Origin: Phenylobacterium sp.
GTDB lineage: Bacteria > Pseudomonadota > Alphaproteobacteria > Caulobacterales > Caulobacteraceae
Length of the DNA stretch: 41,164 bases
Direction of reading: 5' to 3'
NCBI RefSeq assembly: GCF_022402485.1
Contig: NZ_JAKRSA010000032.1
Location: forward strand, 44,884 to 86,047
Positions 1 through 8,568 of this stretch are shown here, piece by piece (position 1 is the first letter of the stretch; the number at the start of each line of letters is the position of its first letter). Under the pieces are notes generated by a model. That model made no database searches. It had not been told where the DNA came from and was given only the letters and a program-made list of their open reading frames with translations. The translations under genes and the position numbers were made by a program.

Positions 1-456
1 TCAGCCCCGCCCCCGGTAAGGGGCCACCCCCTGATCGGGGAGCCAAAGGTCGGCAGGTGCCGGGCCTGATTGCCAGAAGACATCGATGGGAATGCCGCCC
101 CTGGGATACCAGTAGCCGCCGATACGCAGCCAGCGAGGCTCAGCCACCTCAACGATCCTGCGCCCGATCGAAACCGTACAGTCTTCGTGAAATGCCCCGT
201 GATTGCGGAAGGCGGCCAGATAGAGCTTGAGGGACTTGGATTCGATCAACCAGCGGTCGGGGACATAGTCGATCACCAGATGGGCAAAGTCTGGCTGGGC
301 GGTCACCGGGCAAAGGGAGGTGAACTCCGGCGCGGTGAACCTCGCCAGATACTGGGCCTCAGGCTGCGGATTGGGCACGCGCTCGAGGACGGCGCTCTCA
401 GGGCTGTCAAACCCGCGGACATCCTGGCCAAGCTGTGTGAGATGGGTCTCGTTCAT
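1..456 (-). CDS. queF: NADPH-dependent 7-cyano-7-deazaguanine reductase (QueF, short form)
   Basis: Reduces preQ0 to preQ1 in cytoplasmic queuosine biosynthesis. The 151-residue length fits the single-domain QueF type. The QueF signature ESKSLKLY is at residues 72-79. The expected thioimide-forming cysteine is Cys49, in [12 protein letters not shown], and the general acid is Asp56. The gene is complete: its TGA stop is at the first three bases of the window and the ATG is at 456-454. It is divergent from the SDR gene that starts at 580. No other queuosine gene is in view, so it appears to stand alone here. Identification is firm from the motifs. Confidence 0.95.
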   Translation of the reverse strand: MNETHLTQLGQDVRGFDSPESAVLERVPNPQPEAQYLARFTAPEFTSLCPVTAQPDFAHLVIDYVPDRWLIESKSLKLYLAAFRNHGAFHEDCTVSIGRRIVEVAEPRWLRIGGYWYPRGGIPIDVFWQSGPAPADLWLPDQGVAPYRGRG

Positions 457-579
457 GGGCGCGATTTAGCCCCGGGAGGACTGATCGGCAACCGCCCGCC
501 CCGCGACAGACCGGCAGGCCGGGTTTATGACATCGGCCTAATCGGCCAAAGCGCCAGGACACAGATTGAGGGGCCCCCC

Positions 580-1383
580 GTGAGCGGACAGGATTTCAAG
601 GACTATGTGGTTGTGGTCACCGGGGCCTCCACCGGCCTTGGCCGGGCTGTGGCCGTCGAAACCGCGTCCCGTGGTGCGGCGGCCGTGATCATCAACTTCG
701 CCAGAAGCCGGGAGGAAGCCGAGGAGACGGCCCGCCTTGTGGAAGCGCATGGCGCACAAGGCATCCTGGCGCAGGGGGATGTGGGCGAGGATGAGGACTG
801 CCAAAAAATCGCCCAGGCCGCCGCGCGCTTCGGTCGGATTGACGCCCTGTTCAACAATGCGGGCATGACGCGGTTCGCCCCCAACCACGCGGACCTGGAC
901 GCGGTGCAGGCGCAGGACTTCCTCGACCTCTACCGGGTCAATGTGGTGGGCGCCTATCAGGCGCTTCGGGCCTGCCGCGCCCTGCTTGAGGCCGCGCCCC
1001 AACCCGGGGCAGTGGTCAATACCTCGTCGATCGCCGGTGTGATGGGAATCGGCTCTTCGGTGCCCTATGCGGCGTCAAAAGGCGCGCTAACCACCATGAC
1101 CCTGTCCCTGGCGCGGGCTCTTGCCCCCAAGATCCGGGTCAATGCGGTGTGTCCGGGGTTTATCGACACCCCCTGGTTTGAGAAGGGGCTGCCCCCTGGC
1201 CGGGCGGAAAAGATGCGGCAGGGCGCGGAGGCCTCGACCCCGCTGAAAGTGGCATCTACCGCAGAGGACGTGGCCGGCGCGACCGTCTTCCTGGCCTCAC
1301 CTGCGGCCCGCCACATCACTGGCGAGACTCTCCTGGTGGACGCTGGGACTCACCTCGGGGCTGCGCCACTGGCCATGAGATAG
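580..1383 (+). CDS. SDR family oxidoreductase
   Basis: A 267-residue classical short-chain dehydrogenase/reductase, NAD(P)-dependent and cytoplasmic. Seen in the sequence: the cofactor motif TGASTGLG at residues 14-21, NNAG at 92-95, and the catalytic set Asn121, Ser149/150, Tyr163 and Lys167 (YAASK). The C-terminal half carries the usual PGFIDTPW loop. The frame is open much further upstream, but that part has no SDR homology and overlaps queF on the other strand. I therefore chose the GTG at 580, preceded by GAGGGG. FabG-like by family; the substrate cannot be told, and queF next to it gives no functional hint. Confidence 0.88.
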   Translation: MSGQDFKDYVVVVTGASTGLGRAVAVETASRGAAAVIINFARSREEAEETARLVEAHGAQGILAQGDVGEDEDCQKIAQAAARFGRIDALFNNAGMTRFAPNHADLDAVQAQDFLDLYRVNVVGAYQALRACRALLEAAPQPGAVVNTSSIAGVMGIGSSVPYAASKGALTTMTLSLARALAPKIRVNAVCPGFIDTPWFEKGLPPGRAEKMRQGAEASTPLKVASTAEDVAGATVFLASPAARHITGETLLVDAGTHLGAAPLAMR

Positions 1384-1572
1384 GTGTGTGGCATTGATGT
1401 GACAGTGGTGCGACTTTTTATTAGGCGCCGCCTCTGGAGAATGCCGAATTAATGGCCACGGTCTAGGCTGAAGCGCCTGAGTGGCCAGCCTGCGTTGATC
1501 TGCACGCCTTCACCATGAGGATGCAGGACGTCGGTCAGGCATGGCCAGATCGGGAACTCAAGGGGATAACGA

Positions 1573-2259
1573 ATGAAAACTCTCAAGCTTACGCTGCTCG
1601 CCGCCGCCACCACCCTCGCCATGGGCGGCGCTGCCGCCGCGCAGGAATCGTCGGTCAGCTTCAACCTCGGCGTTGCGTCGGACTATGTGTGGCGCGGCGT
1701 CAGCCAGACCGATGAAGGCCCGCAAGTGTTTGGCGGTGTTGATGTTGGTATCGGCTCGATGGGCTATGCCGGCATCTGGGCATCGAATGTCGAGTTCGGC
1801 GACACCACTGTCGCGGAAGTGGACTTCTATGCCGGTATCACCCCGACCCTGGGCGTCGCGGCCATGGACTTCGGCGTGATCTACTATTCCTACGTTGATG
1901 CGCCGTCCGGCTCTGACTACAATTTCTGGGAATTCGCTGCTTCGGGCGTGATCCCGGCCGGTCCCGCTGAAATCGGCGCCGCCATCAACTATTCGCCGGA
2001 CTTCTTCGGCGGCACCGGCGATGCCTTCTATTATGAAATCAACGCGGCTGCGCCTCTCACCGAAAAGCTGAGCCTCAGCGGTGCGGTTGGCCGTCAGGAA
2101 GTCGATGGCGGTGGTGACTACTCCACCTGGAACATCGGCCTGGGCTACGCCATCAACGACACCATCGGCGTTGATGTCCGTTGGCACGACACCGACGAAG
2201 ACTCGCTTGGCAAGATCGGCGAAGGCCGCCTGGCTGCGAGCCTCACCGCCGCTTTCTAA
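1573..2259 (+). CDS. TorF family putative porin (Gcw_chp family)
   Basis: An outer-membrane protein of 228 residues. A signal peptide covers about residues 1-23 (MKTLKLTLLAAATTLAMGGA, cleavage near AAA-Q). The mature part opens with the family hallmark SFNLGVASDYVWRGVSQTD, has alternating beta-strand patterns throughout, and ends in a terminal phenylalanine (LTAAF) as expected for BAM insertion. These features match the TorF/Gcw_chp porins common in Proteobacteria. The start is supported by AAGGGG about 8 bases upstream. It is a single gene followed directly by a hairpin terminator. The transported solute is unknown. Confidence 0.88.
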   Translation: MKTLKLTLLAAATTLAMGGAAAAQESSVSFNLGVASDYVWRGVSQTDEGPQVFGGVDVGIGSMGYAGIWASNVEFGDTTVAEVDFYAGITPTLGVAAMDFGVIYYSYVDAPSGSDYNFWEFAASGVIPAGPAEIGAAINYSPDFFGGTGDAFYYEINAAAPLTEKLSLSGAVGRQEVDGGGDYSTWNIGLGYAINDTIGVDVRWHDTDEDSLGKIGEGRLAASLTAAF

Positions 2260-2280
2260 GCGACGCGGATAAACATCTGG

Positions 2281-2316
2281 AAGGCCGTCGCCCTTGGCGG
2301 CGGCCTTTCTTATTTT
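2281..2316 (+). terminator. Rho-independent terminator of the porin gene
   Basis: Twelve-base arms AAGGCCGTCGCC (2281-2292) and GGCGGCGGCCTT (2296-2307) pair with one G-T wobble around a CTT loop. The T-rich tract TTCTTATTTT follows. It begins 21 bases after the porin stop codon. Confidence 0.85.
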
Positions 2317-2475
2317 GACCCCATTCTCCCTTCACGCTGTGTGGAGATTTTGGTCGCTCGGCGGACTCGACCATCGCTGTGGCCTGGGGGCTTACATCCC
2401 CCAATTGAGTAGGGTTGGACGTGGCGCAAGCCCCGTCTATGTTGTCGGCTCGCAGGGAGTCGCGGAGTGTAGCCC

Positions 2476-4419
2476 ATGATGCGGATGGCCTTCCGGGCGC
2501 AGACAGTCGTCGTCGATGTTGTCATCGCCGCCCTGGCCTTTGCCTGCGCCTATCTTCTCTCGCCATCAGCCCTGCCACACCTGGGTTTTGATGGAACGCC
2601 CTCGCTCAACATCGTCCAGCTGACGGCGATCTACGCCACCTTTGCCGCCGTGTTTTCCACCCTGTTCCGGGGTGAGCTTTCCCCCTGGCGCTATGCCTCG
2701 ATCCCCGACGCCCTGGTGATCGCCAGAATCGCTGCCCTGACGGCGGGGCTCTTCCTGCTCACCGTATGGATCCTCGACCGCGCCTCCACCCTGCCCCGTT
2801 CAGCCCTGGCCATGGCGGCCGTCTTTCATGTGACCGGCTGCCTGGGTCTGCGGGTGTTTCGCCGGGCGATCCACGAGCATGCCCTGGTGCAGGTGGCGCC
2901 CCTGCGCGGTCCCGTCTCGCCTCAGGCCCCGCCGCTTCTGCTGATCGGCCCTTCGGCCATGGCCGACACCTATCTGCGGGACGCCGCCAGGGTGCAGGAC
3001 CGCCGCTATACGCCGGTGGGCATTATCGGCCTGGAGATGCGCGATGTAGGCCAGCAGGTCCGGGGCGTTTGCATCATCGAGAGCCTGGACCGCCTGGAAG
3101 AGGCCCTGGACGACCTTCGGCGATGGAACCGCTATCCCCGGGCCGTCCTGTTCCTCGATGAGCCGAGCCGGATGAAGGGGTTAAACCCTGACCACCTGGG
3201 CCGCTTCCGCGCGGACGGCGTGCGTATGCTTCGACTGCCCAGCATCGTCGAGCTTCGCCATCATGAGGGTGCGACCCTCATGCCCCTGCGCGATGTAAGC
3301 GTTGAAGAACTGCTGGCCCGGGAGCCGATCCAGCTCGACAAGGCGCCTGTCGCCGCGCTGATCCGGGACCGACGGGTGCTGATCACCGGGGCCGGCGGCA
3401 GCATCGGCGGGGAACTGGCCCGTCAGGCCGCAGGCTTTGGCTGTGCCCACCTGACCCTGGTGGATAGTTCTGAAGCTGCCCTGTTCACCATCGATCGGGA
3501 ACTGGCGGAGACCCACCCCGAACTCTCGCGCTCAGCCGTGCTCTGCGATGTGCGCCATGCCGGCCGGTTGCAGGGTCACTTCCAGGCTCAGGCCCCGGAT
3601 CTGGTCTTTCATGCCGCTGCCCTCAAGCATGTCTCCATGGTCGAGCGTCACCCGTGCGAAGGGGTGCTGACCAATGTGATCGGCACCTGGAATGTGGCCG
3701 AGGCCGCGCGCCTGTGCGGCGCAGCCCAGATGGTGCTGATTTCCACCGACAAGGCCGTGGACCCGACCAATGTGATGGGTGCCACCAAGCGCCTGGCCGA
3801 GGCGGTGATCCAGGCCCAGCAGACCAATGGCGCCCGGACGCGGTTTGCCGCCGTGCGGTTTGGCAATGTGCTGGCCTCGGCGGGCTCCGTGGTGCCGATC
3901 TTCAAATCGCAGATTGAACGGGGCGGTCCGGTGACCCTGACCCACCCCGACATGACCCGGTTCTTCATGACCATTCCAGAGGCCGCGCAGCTGGTGATGC
4001 ACGCCACCGCCGCCAGCGCCGAGGATCAGGACCATCAGGCGCGCCTGTTCCTGCTGGAGATGGGCGAGCCCGTGCGGATCATGGACCTGGCCCGCCAGAT
4101 GATCGCCCTGTCAGGCCGAACCCTTGGTCTGGACATCGAAATCAAGATCACCGGCCTGCGCCAGGGTGAGAAGCTCACCGAAACCCTGCTCGATGAAAAC
4201 GAACATGCCACGCCGTGTGCCCCCAAGGTCATGCAGGTGGTGTCCAATTCGGCCGTGCGCATCACCCCGGGCCATCTACAGACCCTTGAGGCTCTGGCAG
4301 AGCAGGCTGACTCCGAAGGTGTGAGGACCGCCCTCTTCGACCTCGTAGGCCAAATTCGCGGCCAGCGGCCAGGCGGCGCCCCCAAGCTCAAGGTCGTGGC
4401 CGGCGGCAGCCAGGCCTGA
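2476..4419 (+). CDS. CapD/FlaA1-type polysaccharide biosynthesis nucleotide-sugar 4,6-dehydratase (membrane anchored)
   Basis: A 647-residue protein of the WbpM/PglF/CapD group, which makes 4-keto-6-deoxy UDP-sugars for surface glycans. About four hydrophobic segments lie in residues 8-135, followed by a CoA-binding-like nucleotide domain and the C-terminal SDR-extended catalytic domain. Seen motifs: TGAGGSIG at 304-311 for NAD, and STDKAVDP at 423-430. NVMGATK has Met434 and Lys438, the Met-for-Tyr variant typical of long dehydratases of this group. The start is one of two adjacent ATG codons (2476 or 2479). No glycosyltransferase or other sugar gene flanks it, so it looks like an orphan glycan gene. 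Confidence 0.9.
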   Translation: MMRMAFRAQTVVVDVVIAALAFACAYLLSPSALPHLGFDGTPSLNIVQLTAIYATFAAVFSTLFRGELSPWRYASIPDALVIARIAALTAGLFLLTVWILDRASTLPRSALAMAAVFHVTGCLGLRVFRRAIHEHALVQVAPLRGPVSPQAPPLLLIGPSAMADTYLRDAARVQDRRYTPVGIIGLEMRDVGQQVRGVCIIESLDRLEEALDDLRRWNRYPRAVLFLDEPSRMKGLNPDHLGRFRADGVRMLRLPSIVELRHHEGATLMPLRDVSVEELLAREPIQLDKAPVAALIRDRRVLITGAGGSIGGELARQAAGFGCAHLTLVDSSEAALFTIDRELAETHPELSRSAVLCDVRHAGRLQGHFQAQAPDLVFHAAALKHVSMVERHPCEGVLTNVIGTWNVAEAARLCGAAQMVLISTDKAVDPTNVMGATKRLAEAVIQAQQTNGARTRFAAVRFGNVLASAGSVVPIFKSQIERGGPVTLTHPDMTRFFMTIPEAAQLVMHATAASAEDQDHQARLFLLEMGEPVRIMDLARQMIALSGRTLGLDIEIKITGLRQGEKLTETLLDENEHATPCAPKVMQVVSNSAVRITPGHLQTLEALAEQADSEGVRTALFDLVGQIRGQRPGGAPKLKVVAGGSQA

Positions 4420-4662
4420 GGCGTGTCGCCCGCAGGGGCGCAGGACCCGATCGTTCCGGGCTAAGTTGAGGCGGTCGCAATTGGCAACGCAGCACGGCGT
4501 CCATCAGACGATGATCGCGGCAACAGAACCAACCTTAGCCAAGCCACCCGACTGTGCAGTTGGCCGGCCGGCCTAGTCCCACATAGGTCCTGGACCTAGC
4601 CCCGCTGGCTCTGCTTTCGTAAGGGCACCGAAGCATTGGGCGATCATAGGGGCAACATCGGC
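4420..4662. other. Intergenic region with small palindromes
   Basis: The region between the dehydratase and the hypothetical gene contains GGCCGGCCGGCC (4562-4573) and the inverted repeat TAGGTCC-T-GGACCTA (4584-4598). The latter lies about 65 bases before the ATG at 4663 and could be an operator. No convincing terminator or gene is seen. Confidence 0.35.
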
Positions 4663-5130
4663 ATGGGGTGGTTCAGGAGTCTGTTCGGAAAGCGTGAGCC
4701 CTCCGCCCTTGTAGCGGTCTCTGCTCTGCTCGACGCGCCGGCCTCGCCCCGACTGGTCGGGGCGATCGAACAGATCGCGGAAGAGCTTACGGAGGTGCGG
4801 CTGGGCAAGGGTCTGGCCCGGCTACGGCCGCAGCTGATCCTGATCTTCGCCCGCCAGTCTGAGGACGCGGCGCGCAGGCTGTCCGACAGCTACTGGACCT
4901 CGGATCGCGGGCACAATGTCGGCAAGGATGTGTACAAGGCCTACAGTGCCGCGCTGGGGGCCTTTCTGATCGTGCTGGACCGTCGACCCCGGTCAAAGAC
5001 CCCGCTGCTACACGCAATCGCGGCCATCGAGGCCCTAAAACCCCCGTTGCGGATCGAGCCGGCCGACCCGGACGGATACGGACTGGCGACCCTTGGCGAA
5101 ATCCAGAGGGACCTCTCCGGACTGCTGTAG
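4663..5130 (+). CDS. Hypothetical protein, 155 residues
   Basis: I do not recognise this protein. It begins MGWFRSLFGKREP, a short basic amphipathic start, and continues as a soluble, mainly helical, Ala/Leu/Arg-rich protein. No signal peptide, metal motif or nucleotide-binding loop is evident. A TTG start at 4636 is possible, but the ATG at 4663 has AGGGG upstream and gives a more natural N-terminus. G+C at third positions is high, as in the neighbouring core genes, which supports real coding. It stands alone between the dehydratase and the convergent TadG-like gene. Confidence 0.6.
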   Translation: MGWFRSLFGKREPSALVAVSALLDAPASPRLVGAIEQIAEELTEVRLGKGLARLRPQLILIFARQSEDAARRLSDSYWTSDRGHNVGKDVYKAYSAALGAFLIVLDRRPRSKTPLLHAIAAIEALKPPLRIEPADPDGYGLATLGEIQRDLSGLL

Positions 5131-5224
5131 GGTGCAGATCACAGAAGACCCCGATCTCGCTGACAAATCACCGTGGCGTAGCCAGCCCGCCACCGTGACA
5201 AAGGCCGGAGACTCTAGCCTCAGC

Positions 5225-5249
5225 TGGTCCAAACTTTGGGGCAAGGTCA
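5225..5249 (+). repeat. Diverged half copy of the 46-bp repeat
   Basis: This segment begins TGGTCCAA and ends GGGGCAAGGTCA. It matches the right half of the 46-bp repeat at 13716-13761 with three mismatches in 25 bases, in the same orientation. Like that copy it lies downstream of the string CCACCGTGAC. It sits in the gap between the convergent genes that end at 5130 and 5329. Confidence 0.6.
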
Positions 5250-5328
5250 CTGACCCATAAAATATCGATGCACATCGGCGATCTGGTGTAGGTCGAAACG
5301 CTATTCGAAAGCTACAGGCGGCGATTAT

Positions 5329-6774
5329 CTACCGAGCTATGAAGAGGGATCGCAGCGAGAGGGATATATCGGCAAAAGCTTTGTTCAAACCAGCAGAGTC
5401 TGATGCATCAAAATAGTAGCTCGGATTACTAGCGCATTCCTGAAGAATTTTTTTGATAGCACTATCTGTGACTTGAAATGCCACTGTATATATGTCGATT
5501 TTGTTTGCCTTCATGTTGCTACAAATCTCTTCCGTGTACTTATTCGCTTCAGTCGCAACGCCCACTGGGTTGACGTCATGCCGACCGTTACTCTTGTTCA
5601 AGAGCTTTGTATTTCGACCATCCGTCATCAGGACAATCGCCTTGCGAGGGTTTGAGTTGACCCCTCCCCCCCCATAGGGCGCTGCTTCCGTGAAAGGAAC
5701 CGGACTTGAAATGACGTTGAAGCCCCAGGCGAGGCCGGAGGGAATGTAGGTCTCGCCCGCCGCCGATAACGCACTGATGGCGTTCTTGACGGTGGTCATG
5801 TTGGTGGTGAGCGGTGTGATGACTGAACCGCAGGTCATGTTGAGGAAGCCCGGATAGCGGCGGGTCGGATCACTGTCAGACACGTTCTGCGGATAAGCAG
5901 GGGAGCCAGTGCAGCCATGGTACTTGTGGTTGATCGTCGATGGCTTCGTGCAGTTGGTGACCGGCGGGTTCAGCTTGACCGTGACGCAGTTGACATTCTT
6001 TGTGCATGTCGAGTTGTACGGCACGCCGTCATTGTACTTGACGCAGGAAAAGGACTGCGTCTGACAGGTCGTTTTCTGCGTCTGGGTCGTGCATTTGGAT
6101 GGAACGCTTTCGACCCAGTCGGCGGGAACCTTCATCCAGGGTTCGTTGCGTCGCGCAACGCCAGTGTTCACATACTGTGCAAAGGGCACCACGGCGATCT
6201 TGACGTTGGCTTTCGGATCAGCGGTCAATGTGTTGACCAAATTGGTCGCTGCTTTCTTGAGACTGGTCAGGCGGGCACCAGACATCGACCCGGTCGTATC
6301 GAGAACAAGCGCCAGCTCAAGCTTTTCGTTTTGCCTCCGCTTGACCTCCGTGAATGCGCCGACAGTAAAGTAGTCGATTGATAGCAGACCCAGAATTATC
6401 GTGTCGACCTGGGCTGTTGCGACCCCGACCACGGAGTCATCTTTACCGTTACTGAACGTCGCTGTGAACGTCTTGGCGTAGCTGCCCGATCCTTGGAGCT
6501 GAGCCTTGAAGGCGGCCACCCCCACGGCGTTGAGCTCGTCGTCAGCCAGTTGCCCCGAGAGAGCCGCCAGAAGAGCCGCCGCATCCAAGGCGTCTTGGAC
6601 CTTGACCTTCTCCGAGGTCGCCCGCTGCATGTCGATACCGCCCAACACCAGAACCGAGAGCGGCAGGGCCGTGAGCGCGAACAAGATGGCCACAGCACCA
6701 CTCCGGGCGCGGGCGAAGCGCGAGAGAAAACCGGTGGACCTGTTTCCAGAGCCCGTGGAGCGTTGACGGTTCAC
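5329..6774 (-). CDS. TadG-like pilus assembly protein with TadE-like anchor and von Willebrand A domain
   Basis: A 481-residue envelope protein. A basic N-terminus is followed by one membrane segment (about residues 25-47, GAVAILFALTALPLSVLVLG), the TadE/TadG-type anchor, then a secreted domain. A von Willebrand A fold starts near residue 152. Its MIDAS motif DTTGSMS (Asp159, Thr161, Ser163) predicts bound metal. Residues about 228-320 form an insert rich in Cys, Thr and Asn, likely with disulfides. The start is GTG at 6774 with GAGAGG upstream. The end of the gene is noticeably more A+T-rich than the rest. No other tad/cpa pilus gene is near, so a role in Flp pilus assembly or adhesion is family inference. 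Confidence 0.82.
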   Translation of the reverse strand: MNRQRSTGSGNRSTGFLSRFARARSGAVAILFALTALPLSVLVLGGIDMQRATSEKVKVQDALDAAALLAALSGQLADDELNAVGVAAFKAQLQGSGSYAKTFTATFSNGKDDSVVGVATAQVDTIILGLLSIDYFTVGAFTEVKRRQNEKLELALVLDTTGSMSGARLTSLKKAATNLVNTLTADPKANVKIAVVPFAQYVNTGVARRNEPWMKVPADWVESVPSKCTTQTQKTTCQTQSFSCVKYNDGVPYNSTCTKNVNCVTVKLNPPVTNCTKPSTINHKYHGCTGSPAYPQNVSDSDPTRRYPGFLNMTCGSVITPLTTNMTTVKNAISALSAAGETYIPSGLAWGFNVISSPVPFTEAAPYGGGGVNSNPRKAIVLMTDGRNTKLLNKSNGRHDVNPVGVATEANKYTEEICSNMKANKIDIYTVAFQVTDSAIKKILQECASNPSYYFDASDSAGLNKAFADISLSLRSLFIAR

Positions 6775-7005
6775 GAGTTCTAATCAGCCTCTCAACTGGA
6801 ACTTCGTGTGGGATGGTAAGGCGCTCAACTGAACAAAGGAGCTAACGGAGGTTGTTCCTATCCCCAAAAGCTGGACCGGTTTGAGCTAGAATTTTCTCAT
6901 TGTGGGGTTTGCAGGGATAGGCAGGCAGAGGAGGGGATCATCGCTCGACGGGGCTTGGCCCAGTTGTCGGCAATACGTCCACGCTCACAGCGCTCGATTC
7001 AAAGC

Positions 7006-8568
7006 TCACGGGATTCGGGTCACGATGCTGGCAATGCGGATCACGCCGATCAGGATGTTCAGGCGACGGTCGTGAAACCGTTCACGCAATTCTGGCTGGT
7101 AAGAGAACTCCATCGTCTGGCTGTCTCGAACTGTTGAGGGCAGCCATTGCGGCTCTCCTGCCGGTTCTGGCCGCCCCGTTCGGGCAAAGGCCAGCCAGTA
7201 GGCACCCACGCGTTCGGCGACTTGGTCATCCGTGGGCGTGTGGATGGCCTGGTAAGCAGGCGTCTTGCCCAGCGTGCCGAGAACAAAGGCGATCTCACCG
7301 CCATGCGGGACGCCCGGCTCAATACCTTGTTGCTGCTCCGGCAAATAGCTGAAGTAGTAGCGCCAGGTTTGGGCGCGCCGTGAATGAAGGTCGGCGATGC
7401 GCTTGCCGAAAGCGCCAAAAACGGCATCGCGGACCGCCTGACGTGCGAGATCGGTTTCGTCGGTTGCTTCTGGATACAGCAGGTGGACCGCTATTTTGGC
7501 CACACTCAGTTTCTCGACCAGACTTGCCGGATCAAGTCCGAACAGTTCTGCGACAGAGGCTTCATTGCTGTTGTTGCCGATAATGAGTGGCAGGGCAGCC
7601 GACTGTCCCTGCTCGAACAGGTCTAGAATAGGCGCTGGCAAGACGGCGTCCCCATAGACCAAGCTCGGTGCGAGGGATCGGCTCCGCCCGCTGAGGGTTG
7701 CAAAGGCGGCTGCCGGGACTCCACGCAGCATGGCCTCAGAGGCAGTCTCTCCGCCAAGATCCAAGGCCTTGGCTACCTCTATTCCGGCGGCCCTGGCCTC
7801 TGCCTGACTGTGGCTAGGGATACCGTAGGGGCTCTGGGATATCCCCCTGTGGAACAGCCCTTCGGCCAGAGGGGAAGCGAAAAGCGCCAGCACGCTTTGC
7901 GCACCAGCAGATTCACCCATAATCGTGACATTGCCGGGGTCTCCGCCGAACGCACCGACATTGTCTCGAACCCATTGCAACGCCGCGATGAGGTCGAGCA
8001 GTCCGAAATTGACTGCACCGCCCGGCGCGGCCTCGTCGAGGGCCGGATGGGCGAAGAAGCCCAGTGGCCCGAGCCGGTAGTTCAGCGTCACGATCACCGC
8101 CCCCTGTTGAGCGAGTGCCGAGCCGTCGTAGGCTGGCAAACTGCCCGAGCCAGAGACGAAACCTCCACCGTGGATCCAAACCATTACGGGCAAACCGGCG
8201 TCGGGTTCAGGAGCCGGGGTCCAGACGTTCAGGGTAAGACAATCCTCGGACTGGGCTCCTATTGGCCCAAAGGCAGCGTCCTGGGCAGCCGAGACGGGTT
8301 GAATGCAGGCCGGGCCAAACGCCGTGGCGCGTCGTTTGTCCCAGGCTTCGGCCGGCTGCGGTTCACGCCATCGAAGCGGCCCAATGGGTGGAGCGGCATA
8401 AGGAATACCCTTGAAGACCGAGACTTGCGCATCCTTGACCCCGACCACTGTCCCATTAAGCGTGCGGACCACAGGATCGGCGATCACTGGCGTTGTCGAG
8501 CAAGCCAGCCAGAACAGGGTGACCAGAGCGCCTCTGATCAGGCTCACTGGCCCGTTGGTCTTGCTCAC
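7006..8568 (-). CDS. Secreted type-B carboxylesterase
   Basis: A 520-residue alpha/beta hydrolase of the PnbA/cholinesterase-like family that hydrolyses carboxylic esters. A Sec signal peptide covers roughly residues 1-30 (FWLACSTTPVIA). The oxyanion motif HGGGF is followed by GESAG with nucleophile Ser220. Glu336 (NNSNEAS) and His422 (VPHGGE) complete the triad. Its GTG start overlaps the stop of the upstream amidohydrolase gene by three bases (GTGA), so the two are probably translationally coupled. The C-terminus is longer than the esterase core, but no extra domain is recognised. Substrate unknown. Confidence 0.9.
   Translation of the reverse strand: MSKTNGPVSLIRGALVTLFWLACSTTPVIADPVVRTLNGTVVGVKDAQVSVFKGIPYAAPPIGPLRWREPQPAEAWDKRRATAFGPACIQPVSAAQDAAFGPIGAQSEDCLTLNVWTPAPEPDAGLPVMVWIHGGGFVSGSGSLPAYDGSALAQQGAVIVTLNYRLGPLGFFAHPALDEAAPGGAVNFGLLDLIAALQWVRDNVGAFGGDPGNVTIMGESAGAQSVLALFASPLAEGLFHRGISQSPYGIPSHSQAEARAAGIEVAKALDLGGETASEAMLRGVPAAAFATLSGRSRSLAPSLVYGDAVLPAPILDLFEQGQSAALPLIIGNNSNEASVAELFGLDPASLVEKLSVAKIAVHLLYPEATDETDLARQAVRDAVFGAFGKRIADLHSRRAQTWRYYFSYLPEQQQGIEPGVPHGGEIAFVLGTLGKTPAYQAIHTPTDDQVAERVGAYWLAFARTGRPEPAGEPQWLPSTVRDSQTMEFSYQPELRERFHDRRLNILIGVIRIASIVTRIP

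Noticed and set aside
70..579. N-terminal extension of the SDR reading frame
   Set aside because: It overlaps queF on the other strand, has no SDR similarity and lies before the complete cofactor motif; GTG 580 gives a normal enzyme.
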